Source: Burkholderiaceae bacterium | GTDB lineage: Bacteria > Pseudomonadota > Gammaproteobacteria > Burkholderiales > Burkholderiaceae_C | Length of the DNA: 34,223 nucleotides | Assembly (NCBI GenBank): GCA_017856435.1 | Contig: JAFMFB010000026.1 | Location: 1-34,223 of the forward strand | Direction: 5' to 3' | Part shown: positions 26,208 to 34,171 of the stretch, piece after piece | Layout of the letters: each line of letters begins with the position of its first letter | Numbering within the stretch: position 1 is the stretch's first letter | Notes under the pieces: generated by a model | Databases searched by the model: none | What the model was told of the DNA's origin: nothing | What the model saw: only the letters and a program-made list of their open reading frames with translations | Position numbers and translations under genes: made by a program

Positions 26208-27047
26208 TCATAGCTGATTGAGCGCCTGCACCTTCCAGGCCAACCAGAACTTGCGTAAAGGCGTCAGACTCACATGCTGGTGAAGGACCTGAAAATCATC
26301 GCGTTCAATTTCCCTGAGCAGGGTTCGGTAGATGCTGGCCATCATCAGGCCGGGCTTTTGTGATCGCCAGTCCTTAGCAGGCAGCAGGCTGAAAGCTTCG
26401 TCGTAGAGTTGGTGGGCGCGCGCAGCCTGAAATTTCATGAGCGCAGTAAACCGGTCCGAATACTGGCGCTGGAGAATCTCCTGCTCGGTTACTCCGTGCT
26501 GCAGCAAGTCGCTGACTGGCAGGTAGATACGACCCCGCATGGCATCCTCCCCTACATCGCGAATGATGTTGGTCAGTTGGAAGGCAAGCCCAAGCTTGTG
26601 GGCGTATTGGGTGGTCTGATCTTCAGTCTGACCAAAAATGCTGGCGGCCACCTCGCCTACCACCCCTGCAACCAAATGGCAGTATTGCAAAAGTCCTGAG
26701 ATGTCAGGGTAGCGGTCCTGCATCAGGTCCATTTGGCAGCCTTCGATAACTGCCATCAAATGGTCCGACTGGATTTTGTAGGTTTCCTGGTAGGGCATCA
26801 GCGCCTGCATGACCGGATGGCTAGGCTGCCCATCAAATGCGCGAATCACTTCCTGCTGCCACCAGGCAAGTTTGGTTCTGGCCACATTGGGATCATCTAT
26901 TTCATCAGCAACGTCATCGACTTCACGGCAGAAAGCGTAAAAGGCGGTTATTGCTGATCGTCGCTCCTTGGGCAGGAACAGGAACGCGTAATAAAAGCTG
27001 CTTCCGGAGGCGGCAGCTTTTTGCTGAACGTACTGGTCGGGCGTCAT
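26208..27047 (-). CDS. hpnD: Presqualene diphosphate synthase HpnD
   Basis: Encodes 279 residues of the squalene/phytoene synthase family, condensing two farnesyl diphosphates to presqualene diphosphate. The first aspartate-rich motif is FCREVDDVADEIDD and the second is LTNIIRDVGEDAMRGRIYLP, both complete for diphosphate and magnesium binding. SGSSFYYAFLFLPKERR at the N-terminus is characteristic of HpnD. It lies between hpnC (22-base gap) and hpnE (28-base gap) on the same strand, one operon. Phytoene synthase is the nearest alternative, made unlikely by the HpnC/HpnE partners. Confidence 0.94.
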   Translation of the reverse strand: MTPDQYVQQKAAASGSSFYYAFLFLPKERRSAITAFYAFCREVDDVADEIDDPNVARTKLAWWQQEVIRAFDGQPSHPVMQALMPYQETYKIQSDHLMAVIEGCQMDLMQDRYPDISGLLQYCHLVAGVVGEVAASIFGQTEDQTTQYAHKLGLAFQLTNIIRDVGEDAMRGRIYLPVSDLLQHGVTEQEILQRQYSDRFTALMKFQAARAHQLYDEAFSLLPAKDWRSQKPGLMMASIYRTLLREIERDDFQVLHQHVSLTPLRKFWLAWKVQALNQL

Positions 27048-27069
27048 GCGGGTGTCCAGGTTCGGATTG

Positions 27070-27939
27070 TCACATCCTGAGCGCTCGCCACAGCAGGAGG
27101 GGTGTCTCTGCTGGCCGAATCACCGGCCGTTGGGTCAGGGTATCAAATTTGAGCGATTCAATTTTTTCCAGAATTCGCAGCCCCCCCTGCACAACCAATC
27201 GGAGTTCCCATCCGGCACGACCCGGCAGTCTGTGAACCAGCGGCGCCCCTTGCTGCATGAGGTGGCGCGCCCAGTCGGCCTCCATCTTGATGAGGCTCAT
27301 AAGCTTCGGACTGGGCTGGCGGGCAAAAAGCTCATCCATGCTGATCTGATGCACCTGGCAATCGGATTGGGGCAGGTAATAGCGATCACGAGGCATATCG
27401 ACACTTAGGTCCTGCCAGAAATTGATCAGTTGCAAGGCGGTGCAAATGGCATCGCTCTTTTGCAGATCTTGAGGATCGTGCAGACCATAGAGGTGCAGCA
27501 GAAGACGTCCAATCGGGTTGGCAGAGCGGCCACAATATTCCAGCAACTCGGTGCGGTTGGCGTATTGCGCCCGGTCTCGAGTTTTGCGCACATCCTGGCA
27601 AAAGGCATCCAGCAAGTCCCCAAGGAGCGACACCGGCAGCGAAAAATCCCGGATGGCAGTTTTGAGAGGCTCGAAAATATGGGACCAACGCTTGCCTAGC
27701 TGGCCACCCCTTGCGGCGGCATCCAATTCAAGCCGGTATTCAGCCAGGTCCTGCAATCTTTGCGCGCAGGAGGAGCTACCTTCGTCAGCAATGTCATCGG
27801 CCGTCCTGGCGAAGTGATAAATGGCGGCAATCACACCCCGAAGATGGGCAGGGCACAACCAGGAGGCGACCGGAAAGTTTTCGTAATGTGTGATTGCCTT
27901 GTGGGTGGCCAGTGAGGGGGATGGGCACATTGAGGACAT
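27070..27939 (-). CDS. hpnC: Hydroxysqualene synthase HpnC
   Basis: Encodes 289 residues of the squalene/phytoene synthase family and converts presqualene diphosphate to hydroxysqualene. The start region HYENFPVASWLCPAHLRGVIAAIYHFARTADDIADE is HpnC-like, with the first Asp-rich motif at TADDIADE. The second motif is ALQLINFWQDLSVDMPRDRYYLP. The open frame runs back to 28128 through the tRNA-Leu gene on the opposite strand, but homologues begin close to the ATG at 27939 (or 27930), so the longer version is rejected. First gene of hpnCDE. The promoter should lie in 27940-28022, shared with the divergent tRNA-Leu and containing a strong hairpin. Confidence 0.92.
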   Translation of the reverse strand: MSSMCPSPSLATHKAITHYENFPVASWLCPAHLRGVIAAIYHFARTADDIADEGSSSCAQRLQDLAEYRLELDAAARGGQLGKRWSHIFEPLKTAIRDFSLPVSLLGDLLDAFCQDVRKTRDRAQYANRTELLEYCGRSANPIGRLLLHLYGLHDPQDLQKSDAICTALQLINFWQDLSVDMPRDRYYLPQSDCQVHQISMDELFARQPSPKLMSLIKMEADWARHLMQQGAPLVHRLPGRAGWELRLVVQGGLRILEKIESLKFDTLTQRPVIRPAETPLLLWRALRM

Positions 27940-27960
27940 TATGAATCCAGCCCGGCAGGT

Positions 27961-27966
27961 TAAAAT
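27961..27966 (+). promoter_or_regulatory. Possible -10 element for tRNA-Leu leader
   Basis: TAAAAT at 27961-27966 is the best -10 match upstream of tRNA-Leu on the plus strand. It would give a leader of about 50 bases containing the hairpin at 27986-28010. The -35 side is poor (TTATGA with 16-base spacing). Confidence 0.3.
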
Positions 27967-27985
27967 ACGTACCGACCGATTTCTG

Positions 27986-28014
27986 GGGGAGGTCTCTGAG
28001 CGACCTCCCCATTT
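27986..28014 (+). terminator. Terminator-like hairpin just upstream of tRNA-Leu
   Basis: A nine-base-pair GC-rich perfect stem, GGGGAGGTC (27986-27994) with GACCTCCCC (28002-28010), has a seven-base loop and is followed by ATTTGTTTTG. No plus-strand gene ends here (the nearest is 3 kb upstream), so it would sit in the tRNA-Leu leader or end a short RNA. On minus it lies in the hpnC upstream region. Confidence 0.5.
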
Positions 28015-28022
28015 GTTTTGCC

Positions 28023-28109
28023 GCGCGGGTGGCGAAATTGGTAGACGCACCAGGTTTAGGTCCTGACGCCAGAAATGGTGTGGGGGTTCGAGTCCCCCCC
28101 CGCGCACCA
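28023..28109 (+). tRNA. tRNA-Leu (anticodon TAG)
   Basis: A type II tRNA of 87 bases with encoded CCA. The acceptor is GCGCGGG (28023-28029) with CCCGCGC (28099-28105), discriminator A, and CCA at 28107-28109. The anticodon loop TTTAGGT holds TAG at 28057-28059. A long variable arm (about 28065-28082) and T-loop TTCGAGT are present. tig begins 54 bases downstream. Confidence 0.97.
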
Positions 28110-28163
28110 ACAATGCATGACTGACCAATTTGATGCTGGTCTTGCCTTTCCAAGGAGTAGAAG

Positions 28164-29474
28164 ATGACTGTTACCGTAGAAACGCTCGAAAAGCTTGAGC
28201 GAAAAATTACCTTGTCCTTGCCGGTGGATTCAATCCAGTCCGAAGTTGACTCGCGTTTGAAAAAGCTGGCCCGGTCCGTGAAGATGGATGGTTTTCGTCC
28301 CGGTAAGGTGCCGATGAATGTGGTGGCCCAGCGTTATGGTTATTCGGTTCACTACGAAGTTCTGAACGACAAGGTGGGCGAGGCCTTTGCCCAGGCCGCC
28401 AACGAAGCGAAGTTGCGCGTGGCTGGTCAGCCCCGGATCACTGAAAAAGATGGTGCACCGGATGGCCAAATGACCTTTGATGCCGTCTTTGAGGTCTATC
28501 CTGAAGTCAGGATTTCTGATTTGAGCGGTGCCGAGATCGATAAGGTCAGTGCCTCTGTAGACGAGGCGGCCATTGACAAGACCCTGGACATTCTTCGCAA
28601 GCAGCGCCGTACCTTTGCCCAGCGCGCTATGGATGCTGGCGCCCAGGAAGGTGACCGCGTCACCATCGACTTCGAGGGCAAGATTGACGGTGAGCCATTC
28701 GAGGGGGGTAAGGCTGAAGCCTATCAGTTCCTGATTGGCGAAGGGCAAATGCTCAAGGAATTCGAAGAGGCCGTTCGCGGCATGAAAGCTGGCGAAAGCA
28801 AAACTTTCCCCCTCGCATTCCCCGCTGACTATCACGGCAAGGATGTGGCCGGTAAGACCGCTGATTTCCTGGTCACCCTCAAGAAGATCGAAGCCGCTCA
28901 TCTGCCAGAAGTCAACGAGGCCCTGGCCAAATCCCTGGGCATTGCAGAGGGCACGGTGGAAGGCCTGCGAGCTGATATCCGCAAGAACCTCGATAGAGAG
29001 GTCAAATCCCGCCTGGTGGCGCGTAACAAGAAGGCAGTGATGGACTTGCTGGTGGCCAATGCCGAACTGGACTTGCCCAACTCGGTGGTGCAGGCTGAGC
29101 TCGACCGCATGACGGAAGGTGCCCGTGCCGACCTTAAACAACGCGGCGTCAAGGATGCTGACAAGGCTCCCATCCCGGAGGAAATTTTCCGTCCGCAGGC
29201 CGAGCAACGCGTTCGACTGGGTCTGGTGGTGGCAGAGTTGGTTCGCGCGAACAACCTGCATGCCACACCCGAGCAAATCAAGGCGCATGTCGAGGAATTG
29301 GCAGCCAGCTATGAAAAGCCTGCTGACGTGATGCGCTGGTACTATGGCGATAACCGCCGTATGGCAGAAGTTGAGGCGGTTGTGGTTGAAAACAATGTGA
29401 CCGACTTTGTTCTCGGCAAGGCCAAAATGAACGAGCGAGTGATCTCCTTTGAGGAGCTGATGGGCCAAGCCTGA
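28164..29474 (+). CDS. tig: Trigger factor
   Basis: Encodes 436 residues, a ribosome-bound chaperone that meets nascent chains at the exit tunnel. The N-terminal ribosome-binding signature is GFRPGKVPMNVV at about residues 44-55. The FKBP-type PPIase domain runs from about 160 to 245 (GDRVTIDFEGKIDGEPFEGG, LIGEGQMLKEFEEAVRGM, LVTLKKIE). The helical C-terminal cradle ends with ERVISFEELMGQA. AAGGAG lies just upstream of the ATG. It heads the classic tig-clpP-clpX-lon order and follows tRNA-Leu on the same strand. A long stem-loop (29495-29540) separates it from clpP. Confidence 0.97.
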   Translation: MTVTVETLEKLERKITLSLPVDSIQSEVDSRLKKLARSVKMDGFRPGKVPMNVVAQRYGYSVHYEVLNDKVGEAFAQAANEAKLRVAGQPRITEKDGAPDGQMTFDAVFEVYPEVRISDLSGAEIDKVSASVDEAAIDKTLDILRKQRRTFAQRAMDAGAQEGDRVTIDFEGKIDGEPFEGGKAEAYQFLIGEGQMLKEFEEAVRGMKAGESKTFPLAFPADYHGKDVAGKTADFLVTLKKIEAAHLPEVNEALAKSLGIAEGTVEGLRADIRKNLDREVKSRLVARNKKAVMDLLVANAELDLPNSVVQAELDRMTEGARADLKQRGVKDADKAPIPEEIFRPQAEQRVRLGLVVAELVRANNLHATPEQIKAHVEELAASYEKPADVMRWYYGDNRRMAEVEAVVVENNVTDFVLGKAKMNERVISFEELMGQA

Positions 29475-29494
29475 AGCAGTCTTGAAAAAATACG

Positions 29495-29540
29495 CCAGGG
29501 GCTTGCGCCGGAGCACTGTTCTGGCTGACAAGCCCCTTGG
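29495..29540 (+). terminator. Long stem-loop between tig and clpP
   Basis: CCAGGGGCTTG (29495-29505) pairs with CAAGCCCCTTGG (29529-29540) with one bulged base; the interior can form a second short stem. No T-run follows directly (the T-run is at 29556-29561), so it may be a weak terminator, attenuator or mRNA-stabilising structure. Confidence 0.4.
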
Positions 29541-29542
29541 TA

Positions 29543-29571
29543 CTTGAAGTCCTGGTTTTTTCGCTACATTA
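29543..29571 (+). promoter_or_regulatory. Weak sigma-32-like promoter candidate for clpP
   Basis: CTTGAA (29543-29548) is a perfect heat-shock -35. After 15 bases CTACATTA (29564-29571) matches only part of CCCCATNT (the first C and CAT). It lies 27 bases before the clpP ATG. Confidence 0.35.
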
Positions 29572-29597
29572 CGGCTATTCGACTTGAGAGGTAATTG

Positions 29598-30218
29598 ATG
29601 AATTTGAAAAACAGTGCTCTAGAAACCCAGGCTCTTGGAATGGTGCCGATGGTGATCGAGCAATCAGGCCGCGGTGAGCGGGCCTATGACATCTATTCGC
29701 GTCTGCTCAAGGAGCGCGTCATCTTTCTGGTTGGCCCGGTCAACGATCAGACGGCCAACCTTGTGGTGGCACAATTGTTGTTCCTGGAGAGTGAGAACCC
29801 TGACAAGGATATTTCTCTGTACATCAACTCGCCCGGGGGCTCGGTCAGTGCCGGCATGGCCATTTATGACACGATGAACTTTATCAAGCCCGATGTCTCA
29901 ACCCTGTGCATTGGTTTGGCTGCCAGCATGGGCGCCTTTTTGCTGACCGCAGGCGCCAAGGGCAAGCGTTTCTGCCTGCCCAACTCCAAAGTCATGATTC
30001 ACCAACCTTTGGGGGGTACTCAGGGTCAGGCGACAGAAATTGAAATCCATGCCAGGGAGATCCTGAAAACCCGCGAGCAACTCAACCGTATCTTGTCCGA
30101 GCGCACCGGCCAGCCCCTGGAGAAAATTGAACGGGATACCGAAAGAGACTATTTTCTGGATGCCAACGAGTCCCAGGCCTATGGTCTGGTTGACCAGGTC
30201 ATTGACAAGCGCCCCTGA
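29598..30218 (+). CDS. clpP: ATP-dependent Clp protease proteolytic subunit
   Basis: Encodes 206 residues, a serine protease that forms the two-ring degradation chamber served by ClpX and ClpA. The catalytic triad is Ser110 ([11 protein letters not shown]), His135 (VMIHQPLGG) and Asp184 (ERDYFLD), at the expected spacing. The oxyanion GGS is in [13 protein letters not shown] short propeptide precedes [20 protein letters not shown]. The ATG at 29598 is preferred over the TTG directly before it, with GAGAGG about seven bases upstream. clpX follows after 58 bases, giving the usual clpP-clpX pair. Confidence 0.97.
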   Translation: MNLKNSALETQALGMVPMVIEQSGRGERAYDIYSRLLKERVIFLVGPVNDQTANLVVAQLLFLESENPDKDISLYINSPGGSVSAGMAIYDTMNFIKPDVSTLCIGLAASMGAFLLTAGAKGKRFCLPNSKVMIHQPLGGTQGQATEIEIHAREILKTREQLNRILSERTGQPLEKIERDTERDYFLDANESQAYGLVDQVIDKRP

Positions 30219-30276
30219 TATCCCTTTCAACCTCATATATCATTGACCCACTACCGACCTAGCAAGCACAACTGAC

Positions 30277-31545
30277 ATGCCTGAGAAAAAAGGATCTACC
30301 GGCGAAAAAAACCTCTACTGCTCTTTCTGCGGCAAGAGCCAGCACGAGGTCAAAAAGCTGATCGCCGGTCCCTCTGTCTTCGTCTGCGACGAATGCATTG
30401 AGTTGTGCAATGAGATCATTCATGACGAGTTCCCCGAGGGCTCGTCCAAGGACTCTACTGGCCCCGGTGAGTTGCCCACCCCGTCTCTCATCAAGGCCAA
30501 CCTGGATAACTATGTCATTGGCCAGGAGGCTGCCAAGCGTGCGCTGGCGGTTGCGGTCTACAACCATTACAAGCGACTGCAGCACAAAGAAAAGGCCCGA
30601 AAGGACGATGTTGAACTGACCAAGAGCAATATCTTGCTGATTGGCCCAACCGGCTCGGGCAAGACATTGCTGGCCCAGACCCTGGCAAGACAACTCAATG
30701 TGCCTTTTGTGATGGCTGACGCCACCACGCTGACAGAGGCCGGTTATGTCGGTGAAGATGTTGAAAACATCATCCAGAAGCTGCTGCAGAACTGCGATTA
30801 CGATGTTGAAAAGGCCCAGCGGGGCATTGTCTATATTGATGAAATCGACAAGATTTCCCGTAAGTCGGACAACCCCTCCATCACACGGGATGTCTCGGGT
30901 GAAGGGGTCCAGCAGGCCTTGCTCAAGTTGATTGAGGGAACCATGGCCAGCGTTCCTCCGCAGGGCGGGCGCAAGCACCCCAATCAGGACTTTGTACAGG
31001 TCGACACCACCAACATCCTTTTTATCTGCGGTGGCGCGTTTGCGGGCCTGGAAAAGGTTATCGAAAGCCGCACTGAGTCGTCTGGCATCGGTTTTGGCGC
31101 TGCAGTCAAAAGCAAGCAGCAGCGTAGCCTGACAGATGTTTTCAAGGAAATTGAGCCGGAAGACCTGATTAAATTTGGCTTGATTCCCGAATTGGTTGGC
31201 CGTATGCCGGTGGTGGCGACATTGGCTGAGCTGAGTGAGGAAAGCCTGGTGAAAATTCTGACCGAGCCGAAAAACGCCTTGGTCAAACAGTACGCCAAGT
31301 TGCTCTCAATGGAGGGTGTGGAACTGGAAATCCGGCCTAGCGCCCTGAAGGCGATTGCACGCAAGGCCCTTGCCCGCAAGACCGGTGCCCGGGGCTTGCG
31401 CTCCATCTTGGAGCAGTCCCTCATCGACACCATGTTTGACCTGCCCAACGCCATCAATGTGGAAAAAGTGGTGGTGGAAGAGTCGACCATCGACGAAAAC
31501 AAGCCACCCCTTCTGGTCTACCGCGAAGCGGCCAAAAAAGCTTGA
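30277..31545 (+). CDS. clpX: ATP-dependent Clp protease ATP-binding subunit ClpX
   Basis: Encodes 422 residues, the AAA+ unfoldase that feeds substrates to ClpP. The N-terminal zinc-binding domain has Cys15, Cys18, Cys37 and Cys40 (YCSFCGKS and FVCDECIE). Walker A is GPTGSGKT at 123-130, Walker B is [11 protein letters not shown], and the ClpP-docking loop is seen in [15 protein letters not shown], where the usual IGF tripeptide is SGIGFG. Sensor 2 ([10 protein letters not shown]) lies near the end. No Shine-Dalgarno sequence is visible before the ATG, so translation may depend on clpP. A terminator separates it from lon. Confidence 0.97.
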   Translation: MPEKKGSTGEKNLYCSFCGKSQHEVKKLIAGPSVFVCDECIELCNEIIHDEFPEGSSKDSTGPGELPTPSLIKANLDNYVIGQEAAKRALAVAVYNHYKRLQHKEKARKDDVELTKSNILLIGPTGSGKTLLAQTLARQLNVPFVMADATTLTEAGYVGEDVENIIQKLLQNCDYDVEKAQRGIVYIDEIDKISRKSDNPSITRDVSGEGVQQALLKLIEGTMASVPPQGGRKHPNQDFVQVDTTNILFICGGAFAGLEKVIESRTESSGIGFGAAVKSKQQRSLTDVFKEIEPEDLIKFGLIPELVGRMPVVATLAELSEESLVKILTEPKNALVKQYAKLLSMEGVELEIRPSALKAIARKALARKTGARGLRSILEQSLIDTMFDLPNAINVEKVVVEESTIDENKPPLLVYREAAKKA

Positions 31546-31569
31546 TTTAGCCCAGGTTTGCCAACCCTG

Positions 31570-31590
31570 GCCCCTCCTGCAGGGGCTTTT
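31570..31590 (+). terminator. Terminator between clpX and lon
   Basis: GCCCCT (31570-31575) pairs with AGGGGC (31581-31586) around a five-base loop and is followed by TTTTGGTTT. It is short but GC-rich, and separates clpPX from a lon gene with its own promoter match. Confidence 0.7.
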
Positions 31591-31610
31591 GGTTTGATAA
31601 TGGGCCAAGG

Positions 31611-31638
31611 GTTGAAATTTCGCAAAAGCGATCCATAT
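31611..31638 (+). promoter_or_regulatory. Sigma-32-like (heat-shock) promoter for lon
   Basis: GTTGAA (31611-31616), followed by A, then a 14-base spacer and ATCCATAT (31631-31638), closely matches the heat-shock consensus CTTGAA-N11-16-CCCCATNT. The predicted start is about 20 bases before the lon ATG. lon is heat-shock controlled in E. coli (established); use here is inferred. Confidence 0.6.
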
Positions 31639-31663
31639 TCAGCTTATTGATTAAAGGTTACCC

Positions 31664-34090
31664 ATGTCTGGACATATCCCATTGCCCGCCACACCCATCG
31701 ATCTGCCCCTGTTGCCGCTGCGCGACGTGGTGATCTTTCCGCATATGGTGATCCCGCTGTTCGTTGGGCGTCCCAAGAGCATCAAAGCCCTGGAAGCAGC
31801 CATGGAAACTGATCGCCGGGTCATGCTGGTTGCCCAGAAGGCAGCAGCCAAGGACGATCCCAAGGTCACCGACATGTTCGAGGTTGGTTGTGTGTCCACC
31901 ATATTGCAGATGCTCAAGCTGCCTGACGGCACAGTTAAGGTGTTGGTGGAGGGGCAGCAGCGCGCCCACGTCAATCAGATTACTGAAGGTGAAACCCACT
32001 TCACCGCCAGCGTGACACCGGTGGCCGGTGAGGCTGAGGAGGCTGGCCAGGGCAGCAGTGAGATTGAGGCCTTGAGACGCGCCCTGATGCAGCAGTTTGA
32101 TCAGTACGTCAAGCTCAACAAGAAAATTCCGCCGGAAATCCTGACCTCAATCGCCAGCATTGATGACGCGGGTCGCCTGGCTGACACCATTGCAGCGCAT
32201 CTGCCCCTGAAACTGGAAAACAAGCAGTCTGTTCTTGCCCAGGCCGATGTGCGCGAGCGCCTGGTGAACCTGTTTGAGCAACTCGAGCGTGAGGTTGACA
32301 TCCTAAACGTTGACAAGCGCATCCGTGGGCGGGTCAAGCGCCAGATGGAAAAAAATCAGCGCGACTTTTATCTGAACGAGCAGGTCAAGGCCATTCAGAA
32401 AGAACTCGGTGAGGGCGAGGACGGGGCGGATATCGAAGAGATAGAAAAGAAGATCAAGAAGGCCAAAATGCCCAAGGAGGCCCGCAAAAAGGCAGAAGCT
32501 GAGTTGAAGAAGCTCAAGCTCATGTCCCCAACTTCCGCCGAAGCCACTGTGGTCCGCAATTTCATTGATGTCCTGACGGGTTTGCCCTGGGCGGTGAAGA
32601 CCAAGATCAAGCATGACCTTGCCTATGCGGAAGAAGTTCTCAATGAGGATCATTACGGCCTTGAAAAAGTCAAGGACCGCATTCTTGAATACCTTGCCGT
32701 CCAGCAACGGGTTGACAAGTTGAAAGCCCCCATCCTATGTTTGGTCGGTCCGCCCGGTGTTGGCAAAACCTCACTGGGTCAATCGGTTGCCAAGGCCACT
32801 GGCCGCAAGTATGTTCGAATGGCTTTAGGGGGCATGCGCGACGAAGCGGAAATTCGTGGTCATCGACGCACCTACATTGGTGCCATGCCAGGAAAAGTCC
32901 TGCAAAACCTGAGCAAGATTGGCACCCGCAACCCGCTTTTCCTGCTCGATGAAATCGACAAGTTGGGCACCGATTTCCGCGGTGATCCATCGAGTGCCTT
33001 ACTGGAAGTGCTGGACCCGGAGCAGAACAACAAATTTGCCGACCACTATGTGGAGGTTGATTTTGATCTGAGTGATGTTATGTTCGTGGCGACATCCAAC
33101 TCCATGAATATTCCTCCCGCGCTTCTGGATCGGATGGAGGTGATCCGCCTGTCCGGCTATACCGAGGACGAGAAGATCAATATTGCGCTGAAGTACCTGT
33201 TGCCCAAGCAGTTGAAGAACAATGGCGTGAAGAAGGACGAACTGCTGGTAACCGAGGAGGCCGTCCGCGATGTGGTTCGCTACTACACCCGGGAGGCGGG
33301 CGTTCGCTCCCTGGAGCGCGAACTCTCCAAAATTTGTCGCAAGGTGGTCAAGGCGCTGCAACTCAAAAAAATGCAGCCCCTGGTCAGTGTCACTGCTGAC
33401 AACCTGCATGACTTTCTGGGCGTGCGCAAGTTCACCTACGGTCGTGCTGAAACCCAAAACCAGGTCGGTCAGGTTGTGGGATTGGCCTACACTGAAGTTG
33501 GCGGTGACCTGCTGACCATTGAGACTGCGCTCATGCCAGGTAAAGGGGCGATCACCCGTACCGGATCGCTGGGCGATGTGATGAAAGAGTCGGTTGAGGC
33601 TGCACGCACGGTTGTGCGAAGCCGCTCACGGCGTTTGGGTATCCCTGACGAATATTTCGAGAAGAAGGATATGCATATCCACGTGCCCGACGGTGCAACC
33701 CCCAAGGACGGCCCCAGTGCGGGCGCGGCGATGACAACCTCCATGGTCTCGGCGCTGACTGGTATCCCGGTGCGTGCCGATGTTGCCATGACAGGGGAAA
33801 TTACCCTGAGGGGTGAAGTCACGGCGATTGGCGGCCTGAAGGAAAAATTGCTTGCGGCCTTGCGTGGCGGTATCAAGACCGTCCTGATTCCTGAAGAAAA
33901 TGTCAAAGATCTTCAGGAAATCCCTGAAAACGTGAAGAGCGGTCTGGATATTGTGTCCGTCAAATGGATCGACAAGGTGCTTGAAATTGCGCTGGAGCGT
34001 CAACCCACACCACTGCCGGAGGAGGAGCAGAGCTCTGCTGTAACCGCTGTCTCAGCCAACAGTCCGGCAACGGAGTCCATCAAGCATTAA
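31664..34090 (+). CDS. lon: ATP-dependent protease La (Lon)
   Basis: Encodes 808 residues, a homo-hexameric AAA+ protease that degrades damaged and regulatory proteins in the cytoplasm. The N-terminal substrate-binding domain starts at LPLLPLRDVVIFPHMVIPL. A coiled-coil stretch (KKIKKAKMPKEARKKAEAEL) precedes the AAA+ module with Walker A GPPGVGKTSLG, Walker B FLLDEIDKLG and RGDPSSALLEVLDPEQN. The C-terminal protease has the Ser685-Lys728 dyad (PKDGPSAGAAM and GGLKEKLLAAL). AAAGG lies six bases before the ATG. It is the last gene of the tig-clpP-clpX-lon block, with its own likely heat-shock promoter. No clear terminator is seen before tRNA-Gly. Confidence 0.98.
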   Translation: MSGHIPLPATPIDLPLLPLRDVVIFPHMVIPLFVGRPKSIKALEAAMETDRRVMLVAQKAAAKDDPKVTDMFEVGCVSTILQMLKLPDGTVKVLVEGQQRAHVNQITEGETHFTASVTPVAGEAEEAGQGSSEIEALRRALMQQFDQYVKLNKKIPPEILTSIASIDDAGRLADTIAAHLPLKLENKQSVLAQADVRERLVNLFEQLEREVDILNVDKRIRGRVKRQMEKNQRDFYLNEQVKAIQKELGEGEDGADIEEIEKKIKKAKMPKEARKKAEAELKKLKLMSPTSAEATVVRNFIDVLTGLPWAVKTKIKHDLAYAEEVLNEDHYGLEKVKDRILEYLAVQQRVDKLKAPILCLVGPPGVGKTSLGQSVAKATGRKYVRMALGGMRDEAEIRGHRRTYIGAMPGKVLQNLSKIGTRNPLFLLDEIDKLGTDFRGDPSSALLEVLDPEQNNKFADHYVEVDFDLSDVMFVATSNSMNIPPALLDRMEVIRLSGYTEDEKINIALKYLLPKQLKNNGVKKDELLVTEEAVRDVVRYYTREAGVRSLERELSKICRKVVKALQLKKMQPLVSVTADNLHDFLGVRKFTYGRAETQNQVGQVVGLAYTEVGGDLLTIETALMPGKGAITRTGSLGDVMKESVEAARTVVRSRSRRLGIPDEYFEKKDMHIHVPDGATPKDGPSAGAAMTTSMVSALTGIPVRADVAMTGEITLRGEVTAIGGLKEKLLAALRGGIKTVLIPEENVKDLQEIPENVKSGLDIVSVKWIDKVLEIALERQPTPLPEEEQSSAVTAVSANSPATESIKH

Positions 34091-34129
34091 GTGATGGTCA
34101 GTCTGATGGTTGATCAAAAACGGCTTAGC

Positions 34130-34157
34130 TTGTTCTCAGTAAAATTTGCGATATAAT
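34130..34157 (+). promoter_or_regulatory. Promoter of tRNA-Gly
   Basis: A perfect TATAAT -10 (34152-34157) lies 14 bases before the tRNA 5' end. TTGTTC (34130-34135) is a fair -35 at a 16-base spacing. Confidence 0.6.
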
Positions 34158-34171
34158 TTTGCCTTGTCAGT

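Noticed and set aside
27940-28128. N-terminal extension of hpnC to 28128
   Set aside because: It would be encoded antisense to the tRNA-Leu gene and has no counterpart in HpnC; the ATG at 27939 fits.
28230-29531. 433-codon open frame on minus across tig
   Set aside because: It is antisense to the complete trigger factor gene and shows no recognisable domain; long shadows are common in GC-rich coding DNA.
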